Part shown: piece after piece, positions 8,928 to 18,346 of the stretch | Position numbering within the stretch: the stretch's first letter is position 1 | How the letters are laid out: each line of letters starts with the position of its first letter | Source: an uncultured Rhizobiaceae bacterium | Lineage (GTDB): Bacteria; Pseudomonadota; Alphaproteobacteria; Rhizobiales; Rhizobiaceae | Length of the DNA: 64,000 nucleotides | Direction of reading: 5' to 3' | Assembly: GCA_947259295.1 (NCBI GenBank) | Contig: CAMYMG010000036.1 | Span: 62,001 to 126,000 of the forward strand | Notes under the pieces: generated by a model | What the model was told of the DNA's origin: nothing | What the model saw: the letters and a program-made list of their open reading frames with translations, nothing else | Databases searched by the model: none | Program-made: the position numbers and the translations under genes

Positions 8928-10424
8928 ATGATGTCCGCGCATTTCGCACGCCCCAAACGCCACGATGCTCTCGACCGGCTGGTCGATCGCCGTCTCTACC
9001 GCGAACTCGGCTATGTCGACGGCCAATGGACCGCCGGAGAGACGGGACGCAGCTTCGAGGTCGCCGACCCGGCGAGCGGCGCCAGCGTCGCCTGGGTCGC
9101 CTCGCTCGACGCCGCCCAGACGTCAGTCGCTATCGATGCGGCATCCCGCGCGTTCCCGAAATGGCATTCGCTGCCGCCGCAGGAGCGCTCGAAGATCCTG
9201 CGCAAATGGTACGAGCTGATCGTTGCCGCGAAGCAGGACCTCGCGCTGCTGATGACGCTCGAGCAGGGCAAGCCGCTGGCGGAGTCGCTCGGCGAGATCG
9301 ACTATGCCGCCTCTTTCGTTGAATGGTATGCCGAGGAGGCCAAGCGGCTCAACGCCGAGAGCGTGTCGAGCCACCTTCCCGATGCCGAGATGATCGTCCG
9401 CCGCGAAGCGCTCGGCGTCGTCGGCGTGGTGACGCCGTGGAATTTCCCGTCCGCAATGCTGACCCGCAAGGCGGCCGCCGCCCTTGCCGCCGGCTGCACC
9501 ATCGTCGCCCATCCCTCGTCGGAGACGCCGCTGTCGGCGCTGGCGCTGGCCGAACTCGGCGAAAGGGCCGGCCTGCCCGCCGGCGTCTTCAACGTCGTCA
9601 CCGGCGACGCGGCAACCATCGTCGGCGCCCTGTGCGACGACGCCCGCGTGCGTGCCATGAGCTTCACCGGTTCGACCGAGATCGGCCGGCTGATCGCCGG
9701 CAAGTGCGCTGCCACGATGAAGCGGCTGGTCATGGAGCTCGGCGGCCACGCGCCGCTGATCGTCTTCGACGACGCGGACATCAACCGCGCCGTCTCGATT
9801 GCCGTCGACGCGAAGTTCGCGACCTCCGGCCAGGACTGCCTGGCGGCCAACCGCATCTATGTGCAGCGCGCCGCCTACGAGCGCTTCTGCAACGCCTTCG
9901 CCGAGCGGATCGCAGCCCTCAAAGTCGCTCATGGCCTGGTGGCGGACGCCGATATCGGCCCGCTGATGCACGAGCGCGCCATTGCCAAGGTCGAGGAGCA
10001 GGTCGCCGACGCGCTGAAGCACGGCGCACGCTGCCTTGCCGGCGGCAAGCGCCACGAGGCCGGCAAGCTGTTCTTCGAGCCGACCCTGCTCGCCGACGTG
10101 CCCGACGAGGCGCTGATCATGCGCGAGGAGACCTTCGGCCCGGTCGCTGCCGTCACGCCCTTCGATACCGAGGACGAGGTGGTTGCCCGCGCCAACGACA
10201 CCGAATACGGACTGGTGGCCTATGTCGTCACCGAGAACGGCGCCCGCCAGCTACGCATGGGACGCCGGCTCGACTACGGCATGGTCGCCATCAACCGGGT
10301 GAAGATCACCGGCGCGCCGGTTCCCTTCGGCGGCGTCAAGCAGTCCGGCATCGGCCGCGAGGGCTCGCGCCACGGCATCGAAGCCTTCACCGACCTCAAA
10401 TATCTCTGCCTCGACGCAGCCTGA
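8928..10424 (+). CDS. NAD(P)-dependent succinate-semialdehyde dehydrogenase family
   Basis: ALDH family: TPWNFPSAMLTRKAAAALAAGCT, FTGSTEIGRLI, MELGGHAPLIVFDDAD, SGQDCLAANR. Confidence 0.9.
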   Translation: MMSAHFARPKRHDALDRLVDRRLYRELGYVDGQWTAGETGRSFEVADPASGASVAWVASLDAAQTSVAIDAASRAFPKWHSLPPQERSKILRKWYELIVAAKQDLALLMTLEQGKPLAESLGEIDYAASFVEWYAEEAKRLNAESVSSHLPDAEMIVRREALGVVGVVTPWNFPSAMLTRKAAAALAAGCTIVAHPSSETPLSALALAELGERAGLPAGVFNVVTGDAATIVGALCDDARVRAMSFTGSTEIGRLIAGKCAATMKRLVMELGGHAPLIVFDDADINRAVSIAVDAKFATSGQDCLAANRIYVQRAAYERFCNAFAERIAALKVAHGLVADADIGPLMHERAIAKVEEQVADALKHGARCLAGGKRHEAGKLFFEPTLLADVPDEALIMREETFGPVAAVTPFDTEDEVVARANDTEYGLVAYVVTENGARQLRMGRRLDYGMVAINRVKITGAPVPFGGVKQSGIGREGSRHGIEAFTDLKYLCLDAA

Positions 10425-10438
10425 CAATAACAAGGAAA

Positions 10439-11818
10439 ATGATCATGCTCGACCAGTCAAACGAACTCGCCGCCTGGGACCGCGACCACTTCTTCCACCC
10501 CTCGACCCACATGGGCACCCATGCGCGCGGCGAAAGCCCGACGCGCATCGTCACCGGCGGCGAAGGCGTCTACATCACGGACGCGGCCGGAAAGACCAGC
10601 CTCGATGCCTTTGCCGGCCTCTACTGCGTCAATGTCGGCTACGGCCGCCAGAAGATTTCGGACGCCATCGCCGAGCAGGCGAAGAACCTCGCCTATTACC
10701 ACGCCTATGTCGGCCACGGCACCGAGGCGTCGATCACGCTTGCCAAGATGATCATCGACCGTGCGCCGAAGGGCATGAGCCGGGTCTATTTCGGCCTGTC
10801 GGGCTCGGACGCCAACGAGACCAACATCAAGCTGATCTGGTACTACAACAACGTGCTCGGCCGGCCCGAGAAGAAGAAGATCATCTCGCGCTGGCGCGGC
10901 TATCACGGCTCGGGCGTCATGACCGGCTCGCTGACCGGGCTCGACCTCTTCCACAACGCCTTCGACCTGCCGCGCGCGCCGATCCTTCACACCGAGGCGC
11001 CCTACTATTTCCGCCGCGAAGACCGGTCGATGTCCGAGGAGCAGTTCTCGCAGCATTGCGCCGACAAACTGGAGGAGATGATCCTGGCCGAGGGCCCGGA
11101 CACCGTTGCCGCCTTCATCGGCGAGCCGATCCTCGGCACCGGCGGCATCGTCCCACCGGCCGCCGGCTACTGGCAGAAGATCCAGGCGGTGCTGAAGAAG
11201 TACGATGTGCTACTGGTCGCCGACGAGGTCGTCACCGGTTTCGGCCGGCTCGGCACCATGTTCGGCTCCGACCATTACGGCATGCAGCCCGACCTGATCA
11301 CCATCGCCAAGGGCCTGACCTCGGCCTATGCGCCGCTGTCGGGCGTCATCGTCGGCGAAAAGATGTGGGCCGGCCTCGTCCAGGGTTCCGACAAGCTCGG
11401 CTCGCTCGGCCATGGCTGGACCTATTCGGCGCATCCGATCTGCGTCGCTGCCGGCGTCGCCAACCTAGAACTGATCGATGAGCTCGACCTGGTGACCAAT
11501 GCCGGCGAAACCGGCGCCTATTTCCGCGCCGAACTCGAAAAGGCTGTCGGCGGCCACAAGAACGTAGGCGAAGTGCGCGGCGATGGCCTGATGGCCGCCG
11601 TCGAGTTCGTCAAGGACTGCGACGATCGCGTCTTCTTCGACGCGTCGGAGAAGATCGGCCCGCAGATCGCGACGGCGCTTGCCGCCAGCGGCGTCATCGG
11701 TCGCGCCATGCCGCAGGGCGACATTCTCGGCTTCGCGCCGCCGCTCTGCCTGACCAGGGAAGAGGCCGACATCGTCGTCGCCAGGACCGCAGACGCGATC
11801 GCGTCGGTCCTAGGCTGA
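10439..11818 (+). CDS. doeD: Class III aminotransferase, probable DABA transaminase (Atf/DoeD)
   Basis: DEVVTGFGRLGTMFG...ITIAKGLTSAYAPLSGVIV class-III PLP motif; located after ssd in ectoine locus. Confidence 0.85.
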   Translation: MIMLDQSNELAAWDRDHFFHPSTHMGTHARGESPTRIVTGGEGVYITDAAGKTSLDAFAGLYCVNVGYGRQKISDAIAEQAKNLAYYHAYVGHGTEASITLAKMIIDRAPKGMSRVYFGLSGSDANETNIKLIWYYNNVLGRPEKKKIISRWRGYHGSGVMTGSLTGLDLFHNAFDLPRAPILHTEAPYYFRREDRSMSEEQFSQHCADKLEEMILAEGPDTVAAFIGEPILGTGGIVPPAAGYWQKIQAVLKKYDVLLVADEVVTGFGRLGTMFGSDHYGMQPDLITIAKGLTSAYAPLSGVIVGEKMWAGLVQGSDKLGSLGHGWTYSAHPICVAAGVANLELIDELDLVTNAGETGAYFRAELEKAVGGHKNVGEVRGDGLMAAVEFVKDCDDRVFFDASEKIGPQIATALAASGVIGRAMPQGDILGFAPPLCLTREEADIVVARTADAIASVLG

Positions 11819-11861
11819 CAGAGGCGCCGCCGGAGCTCGATCTGCGCGCCGGGCTCCGGTG

Positions 11862-12176
11862 CTACCTGCTGCGCGGGTCAACCGAGCGAAGCCTCGAGCT
11901 CAGGCTTGCCACCTCTCGCGCACTCCATCTCGAATGTGTCCGCTCGATGGCTGCAGGCCGGTGCTGCAGCGAGAGGTTCAATCCTTCCCGGTAAGCGGTT
12001 CGGGTTCGGACGGGGCGCTCGACGAAACCACCGCCGCAGGTGGCACAGACATTGTGCAGGACCGTTTCCACACAATGGGCGCAATAGGTGCATTCAAAGC
12101 TGCAAATGCGTGCTTCGGGCGATTCCGGCGGCAGGTCGCGATCGCACCACTCGCAATTCGGTCTGAGTTCAAGCAT
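11862..12176 (-). CDS. DUF1272 domain-containing protein
   Basis: MLELRPNCEWCDRDLPPESPEARICSFECTYCAHCVETVLHNVCATCGGGFVERP, DUF1272 cysteine pattern. Confidence 0.88.
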   Translation of the reverse strand: MLELRPNCEWCDRDLPPESPEARICSFECTYCAHCVETVLHNVCATCGGGFVERPVRTRTAYREGLNLSLQHRPAAIERTHSRWSAREVASLSSRLRSVDPRSR

Positions 12177-12203
12177 CCGTGGTTTCCTCCATTGGATGGC
12201 GTG

Positions 12204-13394
12204 TCATGCGGGCGCGGGCTCCGCTTTGCGCAAGACAAGGGCGCCGAGCGAAAGCAGCACGATGAGCATCGAGGCAATCGCGACGACCGCCCAGCCGAGT
12301 TCGGTAACGACGAGGCCGGCCGCGAAGGCGCAGATCGTGGAAACAAGCGCAATGATCGTGTCGTTGACACCCTGAACGGATGACTTCTCCGCGTCCGTGA
12401 CCGCGCTGGCCAGCATACTCGTCGCGCCGATGAAGCTGAAGTTCCAGCCGACCCCGAGCAGGACGAGCGATCCATAGAAATGTAGGGACGACAGGCCGAT
12501 TGTGGCGGCCATAGCGGCGACGGCCAGGATCACGAGCCCCAGAACCGCAACGCGTTGCTGTCCGTATCCTTTGATCAGGAAACCCGTCACGAAGCTCGGC
12601 GCGAACATGGCGACGACGTGCCAGCGGATGACATCACCCGCGACCGCTTCCGTGAACCCGCACCCCAGCATCGCGAGCGGCGTCGGGATCATCATGAACA
12701 TCATGACACCCTGCGATATCGCGGCGATTCCAATGGCCCGTCGCACCGGCGATCTTTGCAGCACGGCGAGCGACGCAAATCGTGAAGTGCGCTCCGCGGG
12801 TTTCGACAATTGCGGCTTTGGAATGCGGACCATTGCCAGCGGCACGATCCCGACCGCGACCAATCCCGCGAGTGCCGCATATGCGCCGGCCAGCGGGGTG
12901 GGCGCCAGCGCGTCCTTGGTCATGATGAAAACCTGCGGCCCGACGATTGCGGCGACGAGGCCGGATGTCAGCATGAGCGAGATCGCCACCGGCTGCCACG
13001 CGGCACTGACAACTTCGGCCGCCGCAAACCGGAAATATTGAAAGGATGTAAGCGCGGCGCCGAGAAGAAGGTGTCCCGCGCAGAGCAGGACAAAGCTGCC
13101 CGTCGTCAGGGCAAACACGCCGATCAACGCGCCCATGATCGCCAGCACCCCGCCGATCGCGAATCCCGTCCTCCGTCCGAGCCGCCCCATCAGAAGCGAG
13201 AATGGTGCTGCGGCCAGCAGCCCCGCAAGCGTTTGGACCGACGCCGGCAATGTCGCCAGCGCGGCGCTCGGCGCCAGCAGAAGACCGGTCAGGCCGCCCA
13301 GGATGAGAAGCATGGGCATGGCTGACGCGAGAATCGTGTTTGCCAGCAGCAGGCCGACGAAATTCTCGTTTCGCGTAGACGAGGCGACCGACAT
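12204..13394 (-). CDS. MFS transporter
   Basis: 396 aa, 12-TM hydrophobic pattern; LLMGRLGRRTGFAIGGVLAIMGALIG MFS signature. Confidence 0.88.
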   Translation of the reverse strand: MSVASSTRNENFVGLLLANTILASAMPMLLILGGLTGLLLAPSAALATLPASVQTLAGLLAAAPFSLLMGRLGRRTGFAIGGVLAIMGALIGVFALTTGSFVLLCAGHLLLGAALTSFQYFRFAAAEVVSAAWQPVAISLMLTSGLVAAIVGPQVFIMTKDALAPTPLAGAYAALAGLVAVGIVPLAMVRIPKPQLSKPAERTSRFASLAVLQRSPVRRAIGIAAISQGVMMFMMIPTPLAMLGCGFTEAVAGDVIRWHVVAMFAPSFVTGFLIKGYGQQRVAVLGLVILAVAAMAATIGLSSLHFYGSLVLLGVGWNFSFIGATSMLASAVTDAEKSSVQGVNDTIIALVSTICAFAAGLVVTELGWAVVAIASMLIVLLSLGALVLRKAEPAPA

Positions 13395-13475
13395 GGGCAG
13401 ATCCCTTCAGGCACGTTGACACAGTGCGTTGTAGATGGGATCAATGTTGTCTGAAATGACAATTGAGTATCAATT

Positions 13476-14432
13476 ATGGACACTCAGTCCAGGACGCGCA
13501 GGATCGATGTCCTGCTCTTCGACAACGTCAATCTTCTCGACGTTGCAGGCCCGGTTCAGGCGTTCGAGGCAGCAAATATCGAGGGCCGCAGGAGATACGA
13601 GATCCGTTTCGTTTCGCCCGATGGCCAACCGGTGCGTGCCTGCTGTGGGCTCACCCTGGTGGCGCATGCAAAATTCGCGTCGACGGCAAACGGCCGCGAC
13701 CTCCTCATCCCGGGCGGCAACGGCGTCGACCGGTTGGTCGATGATCGCGGCATCCTCGAAATCATCCGGAAGCGCGCGAAATCGGAGGGACGGCTGATAT
13801 CCGTTTGCTCGGGCGCGCTCGTCCTGGCAGCGGCCGGACTGCTGGACGGCATCGAAGCAACCACCCACTGGTCGCGTGCCAAAGACACGCGTAAATACGC
13901 CCACGTCGCGTGGAACCTCGACCGTATCAGCGTCACGCAGGGCAAGGTCTTTACCTCCGCCGGGGTAACGACCGGCATCGATCTGGCGCTCGCCATTATC
14001 CAGGCCGATTGCGGGCCGACGGTAGCGCTTGCCGTAGCCCGCGAACTCGTTGTGCAACTGCGCCGCACGGGCGGGCAAAGCCAATATGCCTTCCATCTGG
14101 TTGGCCAGTTCACAAAGGGAGAAGCGCTGACACGGTTGATCGAAATGGTCGTGGCGTCGCCCGGCCTGGACTGGACGCTGGAAGAACTCGCCGACACGGC
14201 CGGAATGAACGCCCGAACGCTCACCCGGCGCTTCAAGCGCGATCTTGACGAGACACCGGCGCAATTCGTCGAAAAGGTGCGCGTCGATCACGCACGAGAC
14301 CTTCTGTCGTCAAACCTGCCCTTGAAGCAGGTCGCCGTGGACAGCGGCTTCGGCGACCTGCAGCGCATGCGCCGTGCCTTCCAACGCCGGTTCGGTGTTC
14401 AGCTGAGCGAGTACAGGAATATGTTCGGGTAA
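13476..14432 (+). CDS. GlxA family transcriptional regulator (DJ-1/PfpI plus AraC HTH)
   Basis: N-terminal DJ-1-like (VLLFDNVNLLDVAGPVQAFEAAN; ISVCSGALVLAAAGLLDG) and C-terminal AraC HTH. Confidence 0.9.
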   Translation: MDTQSRTRRIDVLLFDNVNLLDVAGPVQAFEAANIEGRRRYEIRFVSPDGQPVRACCGLTLVAHAKFASTANGRDLLIPGGNGVDRLVDDRGILEIIRKRAKSEGRLISVCSGALVLAAAGLLDGIEATTHWSRAKDTRKYAHVAWNLDRISVTQGKVFTSAGVTTGIDLALAIIQADCGPTVALAVARELVVQLRRTGGQSQYAFHLVGQFTKGEALTRLIEMVVASPGLDWTLEELADTAGMNARTLTRRFKRDLDETPAQFVEKVRVDHARDLLSSNLPLKQVAVDSGFGDLQRMRRAFQRRFGVQLSEYRNMFG

Positions 14433-14560
14433 ACGGTTCACCTGGTTAGGACGCTAAAGCCCATGATCGACTGTGCAGCGGCATCGCCGCAGATGAGCCG
14501 GCTCAGTTACTACCGGACCTCCAGTACCGGCGGCACGCCACCGGCTTGAGAAGATAGTGA

Positions 14561-15163
14561 TCACGCGGCACGGCGCAGCGGTTTCATGCCCTCAGCAGCA
14601 AGCACGCTGCGAACAGACTGACGACGCTCGGCCTGTTCAATAAATGCCTCAAACATGTCGGGAGTCTCTAGTCCGACCATCCCAGCCCAGCGGAGCATGA
14701 CGTAGAGAAAGGCATCGGCCCCCGTGAACCGGTCGCCAAAGATGTAATCACCTTCGAAGTTCGAGCCAATCCAGCGAAAACGCGGCCCCAGTATCTCGCG
14801 CAAGCAGCCCGATTCCGCTTCGTCCTCGAGGAAAAACAGCGGTATGAACGGCTTGTGGATTTCCGTAGAAATAAACCCGAGCATCTGGAGATGCCTGGTC
14901 CGGCCCATTGTTCCTTCCGGAAGAAGCCCAGCCGATTGGGTAGCGATCCAATCCAGGATCGCGACGTTTTCGGTCAGCACCATGCCGTCGTCGAGGACCA
15001 ATGCCGGTACATAGCCATTCGGGTTGGTCTGTGCGTAGTCCGAGCCATCTTCAAGCGCGCGGCTCAAGATATCGACCTTGCAGGGGCGGAAATCGAGCTT
15101 TGCTTCTCTAAGCAGGATATGTGTCGCCTGCGAGCAGCTGCCTGGGGCATGATAGAATTCCAT
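14561..15163 (-). CDS. Glutathione S-transferase family protein
   Basis: MEFYHAPGSCSQATHILLREAKLDFRPCKVDI...NPNGYVPALVLDDGMVLTENVAILDWIA. Confidence 0.9.
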   Translation of the reverse strand: MEFYHAPGSCSQATHILLREAKLDFRPCKVDILSRALEDGSDYAQTNPNGYVPALVLDDGMVLTENVAILDWIATQSAGLLPEGTMGRTRHLQMLGFISTEIHKPFIPLFFLEDEAESGCLREILGPRFRWIGSNFEGDYIFGDRFTGADAFLYVMLRWAGMVGLETPDMFEAFIEQAERRQSVRSVLAAEGMKPLRRAA

Positions 15164-15273
15164 GACTTGTTTCCTTCGATTGCTGACTGTTGCGCGCTCT
15201 TCGCGTCGCAACATTGCAAATCGAGTAGGGTCAGGTCAGAGGCGAATTCATCATTTTCGGGGCAAAACGGCCA

Positions 15274-16284
15274 TCACGTGAGCAGCCCTCGAATACGGTT
15301 GCGCTGACGGTACTGCGCCGGGGTGACGCCGGCACGACGCTTGAACAGCCGGCGAAAAAAGGTCGGATCCTCATAGCCCACAGCAGCCGAGATCTCTTCG
15401 ATGCTCCTATCGTCGGTTTCGAGCATCTGCTTGGCCTCCTCGATCCTGAGGGCCTGAACGTATTCGACAGGCGTATACCCTGTGGCTGCGGAGAACCGAC
15501 GCTTGAAGCTGCGCTCGGATAGGCCCGAGCGATCGACCATGACGGTGACGGGCGCCGGGGTGTCATAGTGATCGACGAGCCATTCCTGAATCTTTGATAT
15601 GACGGCATCACTATGTTGGCGCGGCCGCGCCATGGAAGCGAATGGCAACTGCCCGTAGCCCCTGTCCCCGAGCAGAAACAGGCGCGCGACCCGGGCTGCT
15701 TCTTCCGGGCCGCAGAACCGACCAATCAAATATAGCGCAAGGTCCTGCCAGGAAGACGCGCCGCCCGTGGTGATCAGTTGCCCGTTTCGTCCGCTGTCGC
15801 ACAGGATCCGTTCAGGCTGGAACCTGATGCTGGGATAGCGGTCGCGGAACAGGTCGGCCATGGTCCAATGCGAAGCTGCCTCGGCGCCATTCAAGAGGCC
15901 GGCTTCGGCCAGGAGTACAGCCCCGCTACACGTGGAGCAGATGAGCGAGCCATGTTCGACGTGGCGGCGCACCCATTCGATCTCCTCGGGCCACCGCCCT
16001 TCGAGCGCATCATCCTGGTTCAAGTGGATGTCGCAGATGATGATGACGTCAGCGCAGCTCCCGCTCAGTCCGCCGTCAGGCGTTACCTGCAAGCCGGTAC
16101 TGGACCGATACGTCCCGCTGCGGCGCGCCACCAGGATAGGGTGGATCGGGCGAGACAGGGCCTGGTCGTTTGTTCCCGTGTCACCGAGAACTTCGTGCAG
16201 GCCAAAGGCGGCCATCGTCCCGCTTTCCGGCAGGCTGAGGATCGAAACACGAAGCGGTTCGGTGGGGCGCAGACGCATCGGCAT
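15274..16284 (-). CDS. GlxA family transcriptional regulator (second copy)
   Basis: DJ-1-like SLICSTCSGAVLLAEAGLLNGAEAASHW plus AraC HTH (LSERSFKRRFSAATGYTPVEYVQALRIEEAKQMLE). Confidence 0.88.
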   Translation of the reverse strand: MPMRLRPTEPLRVSILSLPESGTMAAFGLHEVLGDTGTNDQALSRPIHPILVARRSGTYRSSTGLQVTPDGGLSGSCADVIIICDIHLNQDDALEGRWPEEIEWVRRHVEHGSLICSTCSGAVLLAEAGLLNGAEAASHWTMADLFRDRYPSIRFQPERILCDSGRNGQLITTGGASSWQDLALYLIGRFCGPEEAARVARLFLLGDRGYGQLPFASMARPRQHSDAVISKIQEWLVDHYDTPAPVTVMVDRSGLSERSFKRRFSAATGYTPVEYVQALRIEEAKQMLETDDRSIEEISAAVGYEDPTFFRRLFKRRAGVTPAQYRQRNRIRGLLT

Positions 16285-16395
16285 ACACCAGCCTTGGCAC
16301 AAATGCCCCGAAATTGTCGAGTCTGACACTAACCGTTGAGGGCCGTCTAGCCCAGTCTCGCTCCATTCGGAAACACAGTCACGAAAGGAACGGAC

Positions 16396-16851
16396 ATGAG
16401 GATCGTCGAGGGCACCGTTGACCTGACAAAGGAATATGACCGGCCGGTCGCAGACGCTTTCTCGGCCTGGTCAAGCGAAGACGCGCAGCGGGCATGGGGC
16501 GATCCCGGCGAGGGTTGGGAGATGAGCTTCGACAAGTTCCGCTTCACGGTCGGCGAAACAGACGTTTGCCGCTTTGGCCCCAAGGGTGGCGCGGAGTACA
16601 TCAACGAAAATCGCTACCTGCAAATCGAGCCCGAGCAACGGGTCGTCTACGCAACTTCCCTGACGAGTGCCGACCGGCTCACCTTCGCCGGTACGGTCGC
16701 CATCACCTTCGAGGCGACGAACGCAGGCACGCGATTGCGGTTGATCGAGCAGGGTCTCTATTTCGATGGGCAGGATGACGTTGCGGGTCATCGCTCGGGT
16801 TGGGAGGGGATGCTGGAAGCTCTCGGGAAATACCTTCGCGGGCGTCGCTAA
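16396..16851 (+). CDS. SRPBCC (AHSA1-like) domain protein
   Basis: MRIVEGTVDLTKEYDRPVADAFSAWSSEDAQRAWG... with GHRSGWEGMLEALGKYL C-terminus. Confidence 0.85.
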   Translation: MRIVEGTVDLTKEYDRPVADAFSAWSSEDAQRAWGDPGEGWEMSFDKFRFTVGETDVCRFGPKGGAEYINENRYLQIEPEQRVVYATSLTSADRLTFAGTVAITFEATNAGTRLRLIEQGLYFDGQDDVAGHRSGWEGMLEALGKYLRGRR

Positions 16852-16907
16852 AGCCAGAGCCAGCAGGGTGAACTTGCAGCAACGATGCGTCCTGAGGATG
16901 CGGGAAA

Positions 16908-16931
16908 TCAAGCCGCCGGCCGGCGGCTTGA
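16908..16931. repeat. 24-bp perfect palindrome TCAAGCCGCCGGCCGGCGGCTTGA
   Basis: Read directly; convergent intergenic region. Confidence 0.8.
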
Positions 16932-16951
16932 CGCGATGGCGCCATCAAAGT

Positions 16952-16988
16952 TTGCCGGTAGCCCAACCGCAGTTTGGGCTACCGGCAA
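16952..16988. terminator. 15-bp-stem inverted repeat, probable (bidirectional) terminator
   Basis: TTGCCGGTAGCCCAA-CCGCAGT-TTGGGCTACCGGCAA, 8 bp from the porin stop codon. Confidence 0.65.
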
Positions 16989-16995
16989 CCGATCC

Positions 16996-17724
16996 CTAGA
17001 AGTGGTAACTCACGCCCAAACGGATCATGTCCACATCGAGATCGGCACTGCCGAAAGTGTCATCATCCGGCGACACGTTGATGAGATCGTAGTCGTAATT
17101 CTCATTGCTGAAATCGGCATGCAGATATTCAAACCGCAAACTGATTTTTTCGCTCACCATTGTCTCGACGCCAACTCCGGCCACCCACCCAGTATGGGTC
17201 TCGCCTGCGCGATCACTAGAGTAAGGTGATCCAAAGACAGATGTCTCGACATCGGTGTCGACATGAGCAAAGGCAACACCGCCGGTACCGTAGATGAGAA
17301 AACGGTCCCAAGCGTAGCCGACGCGGCCGCGAACGGTGGCGAGCCAATCCATCTCTGCTTCGACAGCGGTAGAGAACGGGCCAGTCGTTTGGGTCAGATG
17401 ATCGTCCACCTTCGACCAGGAAGCGTCTGCCTCAACGCCGAACACAAAGTTGTCGACCTGCCAGTTATAGCCGATATGAGCGCCGACCTGGCCGCCATCC
17501 ATGTCGAAATTGTACTGGTCATCAGGAATTGGGGATCCGAGGAAGTCCCCATTCCAGTCTCGGTTAGCCCAAGCGTAGCCGATCTGGCCGCCAACATACA
17601 GTCCGGACCACTGCCCGGATGGCTCCGCCACGATCACAACAGGTTCATCGACGATAGCATCTGCCGCGGAAGAGATCGCGGTGGAGGCCAATAGCAGCCC
17701 CAGCGAAATTGCAACTTTATTCAT
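16996..17724 (-). CDS. Outer membrane beta-barrel protein (Omp25/31-like porin family)
   Basis: MNKVAISLGLLLASTAISSAADAIVDEPVVIVAEPSGQWSGLYVGGQIGYAWANRDW...; C-terminal DVDMIRLGVSYHF. Confidence 0.9.
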   Translation of the reverse strand: MNKVAISLGLLLASTAISSAADAIVDEPVVIVAEPSGQWSGLYVGGQIGYAWANRDWNGDFLGSPIPDDQYNFDMDGGQVGAHIGYNWQVDNFVFGVEADASWSKVDDHLTQTTGPFSTAVEAEMDWLATVRGRVGYAWDRFLIYGTGGVAFAHVDTDVETSVFGSPYSSDRAGETHTGWVAGVGVETMVSEKISLRFEYLHADFSNENYDYDLINVSPDDDTFGSADLDVDMIRLGVSYHF

Positions 17725-18084
17725 CACGTTACCCCAACCCAACATTGATCCCTCGGCCGATCCATTCGCACGGTGTCTCAAGGGAAGCGATAGGCAATCT
17801 GTCGAGGCTGCATGATTGCCAAATCGCTGTTGCCCGGCAGCCACATCGCCATGGCACGGCACCGTCCGGCGCCGGATGGGACCGCACGCTAGCCGGTTGG
17901 TATCCCGCAGCTTGAATGGATACCGCCACTCTAAAGCGGAGTGCGCGGCCATTACCCGGAAGAACTATCTGGCCAGCAGCGACGTCATCGCAGCGATCTA
18001 TGCGGGAACGAGACAGGCCTGATGTGTAAAATGCAGAGCCAAGTGTAAAACGGCTTCTAGGAAATCCCCAACAAAGCCTTGGAA

Positions 18085-18160
<76 letters not shown>

Positions 18161-18346
18161 GTGCGGCCGGCGAACCGGCGGTCGCGGCGGATATAGCCAC
18201 AGCGCCCGGCCCTGTCCACCCCTTATGCGCATTCGGTGCAAAGCATTTTCGCCCTGCCCTGCCGGCGAGCCCCCAACAGGGGCCAGGCCCATCGCGAGAT
18301 GGCAGCGCGCAAGGGAGTTACCGATACCAGATCCGGTCCTGCGGGT

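Noticed and set aside
9323-10438. N-terminal part of the 831-aa ORF 9323..11818
   Set aside because: Out-of-frame shadow of the ssd gene joined to the real aminotransferase frame; the true start is ATG 10439/10445 with an RBS.
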